Notes: generated from the letters alone by a model not told the origin. A stretch of DNA of 64,000 bases from Martelella sp. AD-3 (GCF_001578105.1 NZ_CP014277.1:1-64000), one strand, 5' to 3'; shown: positions 16,274-25,887, counted from the first letter of the stretch. Numbers and translations: made by a program.

Positions 16274-16855
16274 CTAACGGACGACGACGTGGGTGCCTAC
16301 GCCTACACGATCATATAAATCAATGGCATCGCTGTTGAGCAGGCGGATGCAGCCACTCGAAACTGACTTTCCAATCGAAGACGGATCATTCGTGCCGTGA
16401 ATACGATAGAGCGTGTCGGTGCCATCCTGGTAAAGGTATAGGGCGCGAGCGCCGAGCGGATTCGTCTCGCTGCCGGGCAGTCCCGTGGCTATAGGTGCGT
16501 TCACCTTTGGACGGTCGCGTATCATTGAGCTCGTTGGCGTCCAGGTCGGCCATTCGGCTTTCCTCCCAATGACAGCCTTTCCCGAAAAGTCATGGCCTTC
16601 TCTGCCGACTGCCACGTTGTAGGCCAGCGCCGTGTCGGCCTCCTGGACAAGATAGAGCTTGTGGTCATCCGGCTCTACGATGATTGTTCCGGGCGGTTCT
16701 GTTGTCTTGAAGCTAATCAGCGATGGCCCGCCGCCGCTTTTCTGCTGGTCGGCATCTATTGTCACTTCCGTCGAAGGATCCGCGACGCAACCGAGAAGAA
16801 GGAAGACTATGACTAGGGACGCCAGTGCTCCCGTAATCTGAATTGGTTTCGGCAT
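16274..16855 (-). CDS. L,D-transpeptidase (YkuD) lipoprotein
   Basis: Cell-wall enzyme of 193 aa that would form 3-3 crosslinks or anchor proteins to peptidoglycan. The N-terminus has a hydrophobic stretch and lipobox (IVFLLLGC), so it is probably a lipoprotein facing the periplasm. The YkuD core begins at PGTIIVEPDDHKLYLVQE. The catalytic motif IHGTNDPSSIGKSVSSGCIR carries the conserved His, Ser, Gly, Cys and Arg. The start at 16855 (MPKPIQ) is preferred over 16876 because it gives a normal signal length. Three relatives lie at 59-61.6 kb. IS630 copy 1 is inserted just upstream, which may have changed its promoter. Confidence 0.88.
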   Translation of the reverse strand: MPKPIQITGALASLVIVFLLLGCVADPSTEVTIDADQQKSGGGPSLISFKTTEPPGTIIVEPDDHKLYLVQEADTALAYNVAVGREGHDFSGKAVIGRKAEWPTWTPTSSMIRDRPKVNAPIATGLPGSETNPLGARALYLYQDGTDTLYRIHGTNDPSSIGKSVSSGCIRLLNSDAIDLYDRVGVGTHVVVR

Positions 16856-16934
16856 TTCCAGCTGCATCGCCTGCATTGAGCGAAAAGGACGGCCATGGTG
16901 TTATCATGCGCGATCCCAATGACTAGTGTCACTA

Positions 16935-18094
16935 GTCACCTGGAACAAAAGTAAGTCACATTTTGTTGACCTTCTGTCACAAGAGCAGGAGTTTGGTTTA
17001 TGGTTGGCAGACAGGCTGCCCTCGTCGTTCTGAGCGAGGCTGATAGAAATTTCCTCGAATCTCAGGTGCGCCGGCATAAAGCGCCACGCTCGTTGTCGGA
17101 TCGATGCCGGATGGTTTTGCTTTGCGCGCAAGGCCTTCAAAGCAAGGATGTTGCCGAACGTTTGGGTGTTCACGAGCACACGGTTGGGAAATGGCGTCGC
17201 CGGTTCGTACAGGATGGCATTGAGGGGCTGACAGACGAATACCGGGCAGGTCGGCCACGCACTGTCTCCGATGCCAAGGTTGCTGAGGTTGTCGAACGCA
17301 CGTTGAACACGACGCCCAGGGACGCCACGCACTGGTCCATCCGTTCAATGGCGGCCGACAGCGGGCTTTCGCACACCACCATCCGGCGGATCTGGACAGC
17401 ATTCGGCCTGCAACCGCATCGTGCCGAGACATTCAAGCTTTCCTCCGATCCGCTCTTCGTTGACAAGGTGCAGGATATCGTCGGCCTTTATATGGCGCCG
17501 CCGGATCGGGCGATCGTGCTCTGCGTGGATGAGAAATCGCAAATCCAGGCATTGGACCGCGAGCAGCCGGTTCTGCCAATGGCGCCGGGCGTTGTGGAAC
17601 GGCGGACGCATACTTATGTCCGCAACGGCACGACGTCTCTGTTTGCCGCGCTCGACATTGCCACCGGCGCGGTCATCGGTCATTGCTACAAGCGGCATCG
17701 GGCCACCGAGTTTCTTGACTTTCTGAAACGGATCGATGCCGAAATGCCTGATGGGCCGGACGTGCATCTGGTGATGGACAACTATGCAACCCACAAGACG
17801 CCGAAGATCAAGGCCTGGCTTGCGCGCCGCCCGCACTGGCATGTTCACTTCACGCCGACGTCGGCGTCCTGGATCAATCAGGTGGAGCGGTGGTTTGCAG
17901 AGCTGACGCGAAAGCAATTGCAGCGTGGCGTCCACCGTTCTACCGCAGAACTGGAAGCCGACATCAACGCATTCATTGAAAGCCACAACGAAAACCCAAC
18001 CCCATACAAATGGGTCAAATCCGCAGACCAGATCCTCGCAGCCGTCAAGCGTTTCTGCCAGAAGACAATGAACCGAACTTCAGATTCACGTGAC
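16935..18094 (+). mobile_element. IS630-family insertion sequence, copy 1
   Basis: 1160-bp element, the same as the copy at 26867-28026 over its length. Its ends are imperfect inverted repeats (GTCACCTGGAAC on the left; CAGATTCACGTGAC on the right, which reads GTCACGTGAATCTG inverted). It is flanked by TA on both sides (16933-16934, 18095-18096) inside a CTAG target, as known for IS630. One transposase gene fills the element. Confidence 0.93.
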
Positions 18095-18097
18095 TAG
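17000..18097 (+). CDS. IS630-family transposase (copy 1)
   Basis: DDE transposase of 365 aa. Its N-terminal helix-turn-helix region shows [20 protein letters not shown]. The catalytic core has [16 protein letters not shown] and [10 protein letters not shown] for the D, D and E positions. A CAGGAG ribosome site lies upstream of the ATG. The last codons are GAC TAG: the element itself ends at GAC (18094), so the stop codon is made from the duplicated TA plus the flanking G of the CTAG target. The same holds for copy 2. Confidence 0.95.
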   Translation: MVGRQAALVVLSEADRNFLESQVRRHKAPRSLSDRCRMVLLCAQGLQSKDVAERLGVHEHTVGKWRRRFVQDGIEGLTDEYRAGRPRTVSDAKVAEVVERTLNTTPRDATHWSIRSMAADSGLSHTTIRRIWTAFGLQPHRAETFKLSSDPLFVDKVQDIVGLYMAPPDRAIVLCVDEKSQIQALDREQPVLPMAPGVVERRTHTYVRNGTTSLFAALDIATGAVIGHCYKRHRATEFLDFLKRIDAEMPDGPDVHLVMDNYATHKTPKIKAWLARRPHWHVHFTPTSASWINQVERWFAELTRKQLQRGVHRSTAELEADINAFIESHNENPTPYKWVKSADQILAAVKRFCQKTMNRTSDSRD

Positions 18098-18917
18098 CGT
18101 CATGAAGTCTGACAGCTTGGCCTTCGCCAGTCTAGGCGACGAGGTGGCGAAGCGCACCACTTTTCCAGGATTTTGAGGTCGGTCCAAGCGATATGTGAAA
18201 AGCCCCAAAAGCTCTCCCCACGCGAGAGAACGCGCCCGGCTGCGCGGGTGACGTGATGCCAGGCGGTCTGCTTCACGGCAGAGAATTATGGCGCATGTGC
18301 TACGAAGTCGCCCGAGCGTTAGTGTGGTGAAGGCCCTATGCTCACTCCGAATGGGCTCGATGCCCACCCGGCTAGCCCTCAGATCATAGATGCACTAATT
18401 TGCGTGTGGCTTTGGTCCAGAGCACATGGCGGTGCTCAGTTCGTCCACTCGAAATTTCTTAGCATCACTGCGAAGCCGATTAAAGGTAATCGTCATTTGC
18501 TACGGCGCCACCAGTCATCTCATCTGCCAGATATCTTGTGCTGGTTTGTACGATCTCCAACAATCCCGTGTGTCATTCCCAATAACCTCCCTTCTTCGAA
18601 ATGTGCTCCAGACAGACTCGTGCGATTGCCAGCCGTAAAGAATGGGATTATTGTTAGAAAAAATAGTGAGTTACTGGAATTTTGTCGTTACGCTTCCGGT
18701 TGATCCGTGGTTAATTGATTTACGTGGCTCGACACTCGTTAGGCTGGCTGACCTAAACGGCATTCACTTCGTATTTTGCCCGGCGATGCGTTAATCTCTC
18801 GTTAACTAAAAATACCTTGCACGTTCGACGAATCGGTCCATACTAATAACGCTTTTTCATCAGTAACCGTATAAAAAGCGCTCTTAGAGAATTAACCGAG
18901 TCGATGGCAGTGATTCC
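18098..18917. other. repA upstream region, no gene seen
   Basis: 820 bp without a convincing gene; the open frames here have no recognisable product. It grows AT-rich toward repA. Visible signals include an inverted repeat TTAGG-N8-CCTAA (18739-18756) and two GTTAA copies (18790-18794, 18801-18805), the second part of the palindrome GTTAAC. These are candidates for the RepA/RepB operator or partition site. The published repABC parS consensus GTT-N4-GC-N4-AAC was not found by eye. Confidence 0.5.
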
Positions 18918-20123
18918 TTGACGACACAGTCTGTTGCAAACACCGGCAAATCCGATTTTGCCGACGAGATCCTTGATCAGGGAAAGCTTATCTCGGATAA
19001 GCTCGACCTGCTGCGCATTGAGCAGTTCCCCCCGAATGCACAGAAGGGACTGCGGCTGTTTGGCATTGCCGAGGTTGCGGAGTTTCTCGGCGTCACCCAG
19101 AACCATATCAAGAAACTGCACTTAGAGGGCAAGGGCCCCTCCCCCGTCGTTTCAGCCTCCGGCCGCCGCTCGTATTCGGCCGAGCAAATCCTAGAGTTGC
19201 GCCGTTTTCTGGACAAGAATGGCCGCTCCGACAAGTTTTATGTGCCTCATCGTCGACCAGGTGACGATCTGCAAATTCTCTCCGTGGTCAATTTCAAGGG
19301 CGGTTCGGGCAAGACCACGACCACGGCTCACCTCGCCCAGTATCTGGCGCTGACCGGCCACCGCGTGCTGGCGATCGACCTCGACCCGCAGGCTTCGCTC
19401 ACTGCGCTGCACGGTATCCAGCCGGAGCTCGACAACTCACCGTCTCTGTTCGAGGCGTTGCGTTATGATGACCAGATCAAGCCAATCAGCGAGATCATAC
19501 GCCCGACCAACTTTCCCGGACTCGATATCGTACCGGCAAATCTCGAGCTGCAGGAATATGAATATGAGACACCGCTTGCCGCCACCGACCGGTCGTCTCA
19601 GGAAGGCCGACTTTTCTTCACCCGCCTCACCAGGGCGCTGAAGGAGGTTGAAGCCGATTATGATGTCGTGGTGATCGATTGCCCGCCACAACTGGGTTAC
19701 CTCACCTTGACGGCGCTGACTGCGTCGACCTCAGTGCTGATTACCGTGCATCCGCAAATGCTCGATATTCTGTCAATGAGCCAGTTCCTGCTGATGCTGG
19801 GCGGCATTCTTGATTCAATTCGCGGCGTAGGTGCCAGCGTGAAGCTTAACTGGTTCCGCTACTTGGTGACCCGTTATGAGCCCACAGACGGACCGCAGGC
19901 ACAGATGGTCGGCTTTATGCAAGCGATGTTCGGGAGCAGGATGCTCAAGAACCACATGGTCAAGTCCACAGCCATTTCCGATGCAGGTATTACCAAGCAG
20001 ACGCTCTACGAGGTCGAGCGTGTACAGTTCACGCGAACGACCTATGACCGTGCGATCGGCTGCCTAAACGACGTCAATGGAGAGATTGCCGAACTCATCC
20101 ACCAGGCATGGGGACGCAAGTGA
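18918..20123 (+). CDS. repA: Plasmid partitioning protein RepA (ParA-like)
   Basis: ParA-family ATPase of 401 aa, the usual RepA length. It moves plasmid copies apart with RepB and represses the operon. The N-terminal region (about 45-75) carries a helix-turn-helix (LFGIAEVAEFLGVTQNHIKK) as in type Ib ParA. The deviant Walker A FKGGSGKTTT lies at about 127, and DYDVVVIDCPPQ is the Walker B. No in-frame ATG is available, so the start is TTG at 18918, with only a weak ribosome site; low initiation would suit a tightly controlled protein. It is the first gene of the repABC operon, 72 bp before repB. Confidence 0.95.
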   Translation: MTTQSVANTGKSDFADEILDQGKLISDKLDLLRIEQFPPNAQKGLRLFGIAEVAEFLGVTQNHIKKLHLEGKGPSPVVSASGRRSYSAEQILELRRFLDKNGRSDKFYVPHRRPGDDLQILSVVNFKGGSGKTTTTAHLAQYLALTGHRVLAIDLDPQASLTALHGIQPELDNSPSLFEALRYDDQIKPISEIIRPTNFPGLDIVPANLELQEYEYETPLAATDRSSQEGRLFFTRLTRALKEVEADYDVVVIDCPPQLGYLTLTALTASTSVLITVHPQMLDILSMSQFLLMLGGILDSIRGVGASVKLNWFRYLVTRYEPTDGPQAQMVGFMQAMFGSRMLKNHMVKSTAISDAGITKQTLYEVERVQFTRTTYDRAIGCLNDVNGEIAELIHQAWGRK

Positions 20124-20195
20124 TGTTGCCAGCCGTACGAACAGAAGTTTTTTGTCGCATCTTCAAATACTTGTCACGCGATCGGGGGGACTGAT

Positions 20196-21182
20196 ATGGC
20201 ACGCAAGCACCTTTTGAACCATGTCATAAGCCCGAAAGAGGCCAGCGATAAGCCTGAGGCTGGGCAAGACGGGCGCTCCGCATATGCCTTGCGCGGCGCA
20301 TCGCGCTCGATGTTGCTATCGCTTGAGGAAATGGCGGAGAATTCGCTGCGTGTCCAGGACGGCGAGACAGTTGTCATGCTGGACCCGGACGATATCGATC
20401 CATCGCCCTATGTCGACCGCATCGAGGAAGATGGCGAAGCCTTGAATGTGCTGGTTGAAGCCATTCGCGAGGCTGGGCAGATTTCGCCGATCCTTGTGCG
20501 ACCCAATCCGGACGTCGCCGGCCGCTTCATGCTCGTATATGGTCATCGCCGCACCCGGGCGGCAAAGATGCTTGGCATCAAGGTCCGTGCGATTATTCGC
20601 GACCTCGAGGAGCTTGCGCATGTGGTGGCCCAGGGACAGGAGAACACGGCGCGCGCGGACCTCTCCTTTATCGAAAAGGCGCTGTTTGCCAGCCGGCTGC
20701 AGCAATCCGGCATCGACAGGCAGGCCATCCGTCAGGCGCTCAGCATTGATAACGCCATGCTTTCGCGCATGCTTTCGATCGCGGAGGGCATCCCGACGGA
20801 CATTCTCGAGCAGATCGGGGCGGCCAAAGGGATCGGCCGCGATCGTTGGGATGAGCTAAAACGTTTGCTGCTGCCGCCAGCAAAGCTGGAACAGGCGCGT
20901 CAGTTTGTGGGGGAGGGGCGTTTTCAGGAGCTCGGCTCACCGGAACGATGCCTGGCGCTGCTTGAGGAGCTGAAGCGCAAGGGAAGGCGGGCGAGGCTGA
21001 AGAATGTCAGCGAGAAGAAATGGTCGCTGGCTGACAATAAGATGAGCGTGACAACAAAGCACGCCACAAACGGTTTTTCTCTTTCACTCAAGGCTGCGGA
21101 TGCGGATGCCTTTGGCACCTATCTTTCCGCCCAGTTAGAAGCGCTTTACGACGAATTTCAACGTCAGCAGAAGAAAGGATAA
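20196..21182 (+). CDS. repB: Plasmid partitioning protein RepB (ParB-like)
   Basis: ParB-family centromere-binding protein of 328 aa that partners RepA in segregation. The ParB nuclease-fold domain is seen at about 60-150 (ISPILVRPNPD, VYGHRRTRAAKML), followed by the helix-turn-helix (IDRQAIRQALSIDNAMLSRM). The C-terminal part (about 250-328) is probably for dimerisation. GGGGG upstream of the ATG serves as ribosome site. The antisense RNA gene lies between it and repC. Confidence 0.95.
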   Translation: MARKHLLNHVISPKEASDKPEAGQDGRSAYALRGASRSMLLSLEEMAENSLRVQDGETVVMLDPDDIDPSPYVDRIEEDGEALNVLVEAIREAGQISPILVRPNPDVAGRFMLVYGHRRTRAAKMLGIKVRAIIRDLEELAHVVAQGQENTARADLSFIEKALFASRLQQSGIDRQAIRQALSIDNAMLSRMLSIAEGIPTDILEQIGAAKGIGRDRWDELKRLLLPPAKLEQARQFVGEGRFQELGSPERCLALLEELKRKGRRARLKNVSEKKWSLADNKMSVTTKHATNGFSLSLKAADADAFGTYLSAQLEALYDEFQRQQKKG

Positions 21183-21192
21183 CGCGCAAAAG

Positions 21193-21252
21193 AAAAAAGG
21201 CCCCCAAACGACGAGCGTCCGGAAGCCGATTTGTAACTAGCACCTACTGATT
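21193..21252 (-). ncRNA. repABC antisense RNA (incompatibility RNA)
   Basis: In repABC plasmids a small antisense RNA between repB and repC limits repC expression and sets incompatibility. Here the minus strand holds a 12-bp terminator stem (GGCTTCCGGACG, 21227-21216; CGTTTGGGGGCC, 21210-21199; all pairs canonical or G-T) followed by a run of six T (21198-21193). Upstream on the minus strand, TTGACG (21276-21271) is a good -35. The -10 is unclear, so the 5' end given is approximate. Confidence 0.75.
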
Positions 21253-21338
21253 CGCATTTCCGACCGTTTCCGTCAAGAGGCTTTCCTGCATTCGATGTGG
21301 GGAGGGGCGGATTCTTTTGCCTTTTTAAGAGGTGAACC

Positions 21339-22658
21339 ATGGACAATGCGATGACAACGACGCCCTTTGGGCGGCGGCCGATGTCGCTCGCGATGCTTTC
21401 AAGTCAGAAAGTGGCGCGGGAAGCCCCGAAGGGGGCTCGGCTCAATAAGTGGAAACTGTTCCATACTGTGCGCGAGGCGCGGGAAGCGCTGGGGGCGAGT
21501 GATCGCGGCCTTGCGATCCTGAACGCGCTTTTGACCTTCTATCCCGAGAACGAGCTTGCGGAGGAAACCGGCTTCGTGGTTTGGCCCTCCAATGAGCAGT
21601 TGATCGCGCGCGCCAACGGCATCTCGCCGGCGACGCTGCGCCGCCATCTGGCCGTCCTGGTCGAGTGCGGGTTGATCATCCGCCGCGACAGTCCGAACGG
21701 CAAGCGCTTCGCCAGGAAGGGCAGGGGAGGGCAGGTCGAGCAGGCCTATGGCTTCGACCTGTCGCCGCTTGTCGCCAGGGCGACCGAGTTCGAGGCGATG
21801 GCCGCACGGATCGCCGAGGAGCGTCTGGCGCTGAAATGCGCCCGGGAACGGCTGACATTGCTGCGCCGTGACATCGTCAAGATGATCGAGGCCGGGCTCG
21901 ATGAGGGTGTTCCGGGCGAATGGGCGAAGATGACGCGCATTTATCGAGAGATCATTGACCGGCTTCCGCGCCGCCCCGACCTGGCGATCGCCGAGGATAT
22001 TTGCGATGCTCTGGCCCTGCTGCACGAGGAAGTGCGTGAGACATTGGAATTTCACGTAAATCCGCAAAAAAAGAACGCCAATGAGTCTCATTCTGAGCGT
22101 CACAAACAGAATTCAAACCCAGAATCCCAATTTGAATCTGAATATGGCTTAGGAAATAGACCAGAAGCGAGTGGCAGCGCCGACGAAACCGACAACCTGC
22201 ACAGCCTGCCGAAGCGGGAAATGCCATTGGCACTGGTGCTGGACGCCTGCGAAGGCTGGCGGGATCTGGCAAAGGGCGGCTCGATCCGTAACTGGCGGGA
22301 GTTTTTGGGTGTCGCCGAGATCGCCCGGCCGATGCTGGGCGTCAGTCCCAGCGCCTGGCGGGAGGCGGCCGAAATCATGGGCGACAAACAGGCCGCGATC
22401 ACCCTTGCCGCCATCTACCAGCGCGGCGAAGCCGTCGTCAGCCCCGGCGGCTATCTGCGCAACCTGACGGACCGCGCCCGCGACGGCCAGTTCTCCGTCT
22501 GGCCGATGGTCATGGCGCTGCTCAGGGCACGGATCGAGGCTGGAAACAACGAGCCGCCGCCAAAACCCGATGCCGACGGGAGAGGGGAGGACCGCCGCGA
22601 TGATGGTCTTTCCGTCTCGCCCGCCCTGGCACGCTCGCTGAAAAAGCCGGGGAGATGA
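21339..22658 (+). CDS. repC: Replication initiator RepC
   Basis: Replication initiator of repABC plasmids, 439 aa, a normal length. The N-terminal domain is winged-helix-like (WPSNEQLIARANGISPATLRRHLAVLVECGLI). The C-terminal RepC domain includes GYLRNLTDRARDGQFSVWPM. An AT-rich linker separates the two and in this family overlaps the origin. AAGAGGTG precedes the ATG at 21339. Expression should be limited by the antisense RNA in the 156-bp gap upstream. Confidence 0.96.
   Translation: MDNAMTTTPFGRRPMSLAMLSSQKVAREAPKGARLNKWKLFHTVREAREALGASDRGLAILNALLTFYPENELAEETGFVVWPSNEQLIARANGISPATLRRHLAVLVECGLIIRRDSPNGKRFARKGRGGQVEQAYGFDLSPLVARATEFEAMAARIAEERLALKCARERLTLLRRDIVKMIEAGLDEGVPGEWAKMTRIYREIIDRLPRRPDLAIAEDICDALALLHEEVRETLEFHVNPQKKNANESHSERHKQNSNPESQFESEYGLGNRPEASGSADETDNLHSLPKREMPLALVLDACEGWRDLAKGGSIRNWREFLGVAEIARPMLGVSPSAWREAAEIMGDKQAAITLAAIYQRGEAVVSPGGYLRNLTDRARDGQFSVWPMVMALLRARIEAGNNEPPPKPDADGRGEDRRDDGLSVSPALARSLKKPGR
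22050..22165 (+). other. Probable oriV inside repC
   Basis: This stretch of repC is much richer in A and T than the GC-rich remainder of the gene, and encodes the low-complexity segment NPQKKNANESHSERHKQNSN. In studied repABC plasmids the replication origin lies in an AT-rich part of the repC coding sequence. The placement is inferred from composition only. Confidence 0.5.
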
Positions 22659-22792
22659 CTTGGAGCGCAGGCGTCATCACGGAACCTGCCGCATTGGTGA
22701 GAAAAGCCGATGTCCGGACATAGGAGATACGGATAATTCATTATTTGCCGGCACCTCCAGAGGAAGCGTTACCGTTGCGTTGAGGAGAGAAA

Positions 22793-22832
22793 TTGACTAT
22801 ATATCCCAAAGTATCTATATCATTTAGGATAT
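22793..22832 (+). promoter_or_regulatory. Promoter and operator dyad of split HigBA pair
   Basis: TTGACT (22793-22798), a 17-bp spacer and TATATC (22816-22821) form a good sigma-70 type promoter just before the toxin gene. An inverted repeat, ATATCC (22801-22806) / GGATAT (22827-22832), overlaps it and is a likely antitoxin operator. Confidence 0.6.
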
Positions 22833-22835
22833 TAA

Positions 22836-23081
22836 ATGACGAAATGGAAGGTCGCGTTTCATCACCGCTTCAAAGGCGAGATCACAGATCTTCCAGCAGA
22901 TGTTCGGGTCGAATTGCTCGCGCATCTGGTGCTGCTTCGCGAAAAGGGATTTCGACTGGGACGGCCTGAGGTCGACACACTCGAAGGCTCCAAACACGCG
23001 AACATGAAGGAACTGCGCGTCAAGGTGTTGAAGGTGCAATGGCGGTTCGCGTTTGCCTTCGATCCGGAGCGAAAGGCTATA
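22836..23081 (+). pseudogene. HigB-like (Gp49/DUF891) toxin, 5' part, split by transposon
   Basis: First 82 codons of a RelE-superfamily toxin of the phage-derived Gp49-like group (TLEGSKHANMKELRVKVL, WRFAFAFDPERKA). The transposon at 23082 interrupts it and the frame reads a few residues into the inverted end before stopping. Joining 23081 to 33142, with one copy of the 6-bp duplication GCTATA, restores an uninterrupted 121-aa protein. The toxin is therefore inactive as it stands. Its antitoxin survives at 33254. Confidence 0.88.
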
Positions 23082-23346
23082 TGTAGCGGCTTGCCAACAT
23101 AAGCGCCTCTGCTCGCAAACATCGGCATTTTCTGCTCGAATTATCTGACAATGGAGCGGGCGTCGTGCTCACGCTCTTTGCCAATGTGCTCGCAAACATC
23201 CGGGTCTGCTTGCAAACATCCCCCACGTGCTCAGATTAATTGCCAGCGACGGCATGGTCAAACCGGGACGCCTGCCTGTCGTAGTTGCTCGGTCAGCTGA
23301 CGGGAATATTCGGGATCAAGGGTGCCCGCCAGGAAGGCGCGGATAT
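23082..23346 (+). repeat. Left terminal inverted repeat of transposon
   Basis: It contains three related copies of a 16-bp motif TGCTCGCAAACATCGG (23110-23125, 23187-23202, 23207-23222; the last is a variant), the arrangement expected for transposase-binding sites at Tn402/Tn5053-type ends. The inner 89 bp overlap the 3' end of tniB. Confidence 0.88.
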
Positions 23347-24238
23347 CCGACGGCCGAGCATTGAGGTGCGTGACCAGAGCCGTCGCATCGTAACCATTTC
23401 GGGTCAACGTCGGTTCGAGATCGTCGATGGCGCGGGACAGGACCTGCTCGACGATTTCGGCGGTAACCGGCTTGGCGCCGAGGCGAAAGCCCTGCTCGAA
23501 TGCGAGGGTGAGATGCATCTCGATCTGAAGCGGCGTGCGCAAACGTTCGGCGATGAGGTCGATGGCTTCTTCCTCGAGGAGTTCGCCAACCTTTACGCCT
23601 TCGGCCGCACAGGCGCCAAGCAGCCAGGCAACATAGTCGCGGCGCGCGGAGCCGATCCCCTCGTAGTCAAAAATGGTCGTGCGGTAGCCAATCTCCTCCA
23701 TTTGCGGCCGGCGCAGATCATTGCGCAACCGGGGATGCCCGACAAGAAGTACGGAAAGGAGCACGCCGGCGTCGGCGACCACCTCCATCAGTCGCTTCAG
23801 GCCGGTTAAGGTCTTGTGGTGCAGGTCATGGGCCTCGTCGACCACGAGGACGATCGGCCGTTTGCCTTTTTTCATGATGTCGCGCAGGTCGCGCTCCCGG
23901 CGCTCGGCCTGCTTGGGGATCTTGACCTGCGCACGATCGCCGGGAGACAAGTCGTAGAACAGGGCTTCAATGAGCGATGGCAGCGAAGTGCGCCGCTTGT
24001 CGACCGCCAGCGATTTGGCGAGTGCGACCTTGCCGGCTTTGGTGAGTTCGGCCTCGATGCGGCGCAAAAGGTGGGTTTTCCCCGAACCGACCAGGCCGGA
24101 GACCACGACAAGCCGACCGGTCTGGACGGCCGCACACACCTCGCGGATGATCGTGCGCTGATGCTCGGTCTCAAAGTTGCCGGCCCCTTGGAAAGGCCGG
24201 TCGAGGCCGTAACTGGATTGAACGTCAGCGAGCATCAT
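23258..24238 (-). CDS. tniB: TniB-like transposition ATPase
   Basis: AAA+ ATPase of 326 aa that assists the DDE transposase and influences target choice, as in Tn5053 TniB and its relatives. Walker A GLVGSGKTHLL lies at about 48-58 and Walker B VLVVDEAHDLHH at about 130. The ATG overlaps the tniA stop (ATGA). The 3' end of the gene lies inside the left inverted repeat, so a copy of its last codons (FLAGTLDPEYSRQLTEQL and on) is also present at the right end, 32878-32961. Confidence 0.9.
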   Translation of the reverse strand: MMLADVQSSYGLDRPFQGAGNFETEHQRTIIREVCAAVQTGRLVVVSGLVGSGKTHLLRRIEAELTKAGKVALAKSLAVDKRRTSLPSLIEALFYDLSPGDRAQVKIPKQAERRERDLRDIMKKGKRPIVLVVDEAHDLHHKTLTGLKRLMEVVADAGVLLSVLLVGHPRLRNDLRRPQMEEIGYRTTIFDYEGIGSARRDYVAWLLGACAAEGVKVGELLEEEAIDLIAERLRTPLQIEMHLTLAFEQGFRLGAKPVTAEIVEQVLSRAIDDLEPTLTRNGYDATALVTHLNARPSDIRAFLAGTLDPEYSRQLTEQLRQAGVPV

Positions 24239-25887
24239 TCTTCCTTTCTTCGCGCCTGGAAGCGTTCGCGGATACGGGCCGCGATCATCTTTTTGTCGAG
24301 TGTTTCTCCAAGCAGTTCATTGATGAAGGCGCGGTCACCGGCATTCATCGCGCCGATCGGCCGGCCGAGCTGGTCGGCGATGGCCCCACGGGCTGCGAGG
24401 CCATTTGGATAAGCGGTCTCTATTGCGGGTTCCGGAAACGGTGTCCGCCGTACACTCAGCCCAGCCGTGGTCGGGGGCAGCGAAGGCAATGGACGATCCC
24501 CGCCGGTGACCGCGGCGCGGGGGAGCCCAAGTTGGTCTGCCAGGCGCACCACCTTGTCGAGCCGCTCTTCGAGCTTGCTCTTCTGGTATTTGCGATAGCG
24601 AAAGAGGGGAACCGCCCCGCGCGAAGGTTGGAATGGACCGAAGCGCTTGCCCTCATGCTCGACGAACAGTTCCTGATCGAATAGGCCCCAGAGCAAGGTC
24701 ACCGTTTCGCCGGCAAGTTCGGGCTCGACCTCATAGGATGCGCCTTCGACCGATACGGTCGCGTCTCCAGCAACCGTCCGTCGTTCCGGTTCGCGCGCAA
24801 AGGCGCAGAACCGCTCCCAGGAGCACATCGCCCGCACCCCGTCAGGAGGAAGATGCCGCAGCCAATCCTCGATGCGTGCATGAGACTCTGTGCGATGGTC
24901 GCCGTTATTGTAGGTGACCAAGGCGCGCCTGAGCCAAAGGTTGGCTTCCTCTTCGTCCTTCGGCTTGTGGAAATGATAGAGGGTCTCGTGCACTTCCTTG
25001 ATCGTGCGAAACGGCCGCTCGACCTTGCCTTTCGCTCGCGCCGGCGTGCGCCGCTCGCTGTCCGACGGGGGCATATGCGTGAGAACCCGGACACCAAGGC
25101 TACCCATGACGGACTGGAAAACGCGCGAGCGGCTCACCGGCCCGTTATCCATATGGATGGTCGTTGGAATCCCCTGAAGCGGCAGTTCCGGTTCAGGCTT
25201 GGCGGCGAAGGCATTGTAGAGAAAGCGCAAGGCGGACTCCGCGTCCTCGCCGTAGACGGAGCGGTATTCCTGATAGCTCGCGCCGGAGCGATCATCGACC
25301 ACGGAGAACAGCATCAGCGTCGGCCGGCCGCGCCCTTCCTCGACCCAAAGCGGCGCTTCCACCTGCTTCAGGTCGGACGGGCTCATGTCGAAGTGCCAGA
25401 GTTCGTTGGAACGCCGCGCCTGGAATCGGACGGCAGCCACCGGGCGGGTGACGCGCGCATAATCCAGGCCGGAAACACGCAGCAGCCGATCGACCGTTGC
25501 GCGTTTCAAGATGCCGGGCGGTGCACGGACCAGGCCATCGGGCGTCACCACGCCGTCTTCCTCAAGCAGCTTGATGGCGCGCGCCGTGGAGATATGCCGC
25601 CCCTTCCGGTTCGCCGTTCTGATCTTCAGGGCCGCGATGATTTCGGCATAGGTTTCCATCTCCGGCTGCGGGGCGATCCGGGAGGTTCCGTGATCGGCGC
25701 GCCGTACGGATTTCGGGCGGTTCAACTCCCGCAGCGCCCGATACAGGGTCCAGATCGAGATGCCGTAGGCATCGGCGGCACGAGCAACAATCTCGGTACG
25801 GCCTGGATCACGGGGAGAAAGCAGCGACAATCGCCGTCGAAGATCGACAAGAGCCTCTCCGGGCGGCCGCTTTCTCCGCTCAGCCAT
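24235..25887 (-). CDS. tniA: TniA-like DDE transposase
   Basis: Transposase of 550 aa in the Tn402/Tn5053, Mu and Tn7-TnsB superfamily. The N-terminal part holds DNA-binding helices (AADAYGISIWTLYRALREL). The rve/DDE core shows LWHFDMSPSD, TIHMDNGPVS and GKVERPFRTIKE for the three acidic residues. A Mu-type C-terminal barrel follows (EVEPELAGETVTLLW). The ATG at 25887 is chosen for its GAGGA ribosome site and its 8-bp overlap with tniR; a longer open frame starts within tniR. Stop and start of tniB overlap. Confidence 0.92.
   Translation of the reverse strand: MAERRKRPPGEALVDLRRRLSLLSPRDPGRTEIVARAADAYGISIWTLYRALRELNRPKSVRRADHGTSRIAPQPEMETYAEIIAALKIRTANRKGRHISTARAIKLLEEDGVVTPDGLVRAPPGILKRATVDRLLRVSGLDYARVTRPVAAVRFQARRSNELWHFDMSPSDLKQVEAPLWVEEGRGRPTLMLFSVVDDRSGASYQEYRSVYGEDAESALRFLYNAFAAKPEPELPLQGIPTTIHMDNGPVSRSRVFQSVMGSLGVRVLTHMPPSDSERRTPARAKGKVERPFRTIKEVHETLYHFHKPKDEEEANLWLRRALVTYNNGDHRTESHARIEDWLRHLPPDGVRAMCSWERFCAFAREPERRTVAGDATVSVEGASYEVEPELAGETVTLLWGLFDQELFVEHEGKRFGPFQPSRGAVPLFRYRKYQKSKLEERLDKVVRLADQLGLPRAAVTGGDRPLPSLPPTTAGLSVRRTPFPEPAIETAYPNGLAARGAIADQLGRPIGAMNAGDRAFINELLGETLDKKMIAARIRERFQARRKEE

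Noticed and set aside
18086..18367. 93-codon open frame on the minus strand after IS630 copy 1
   Set aside because: No family features, no ribosome site, and it begins inside unrelated sequence next to the IS.
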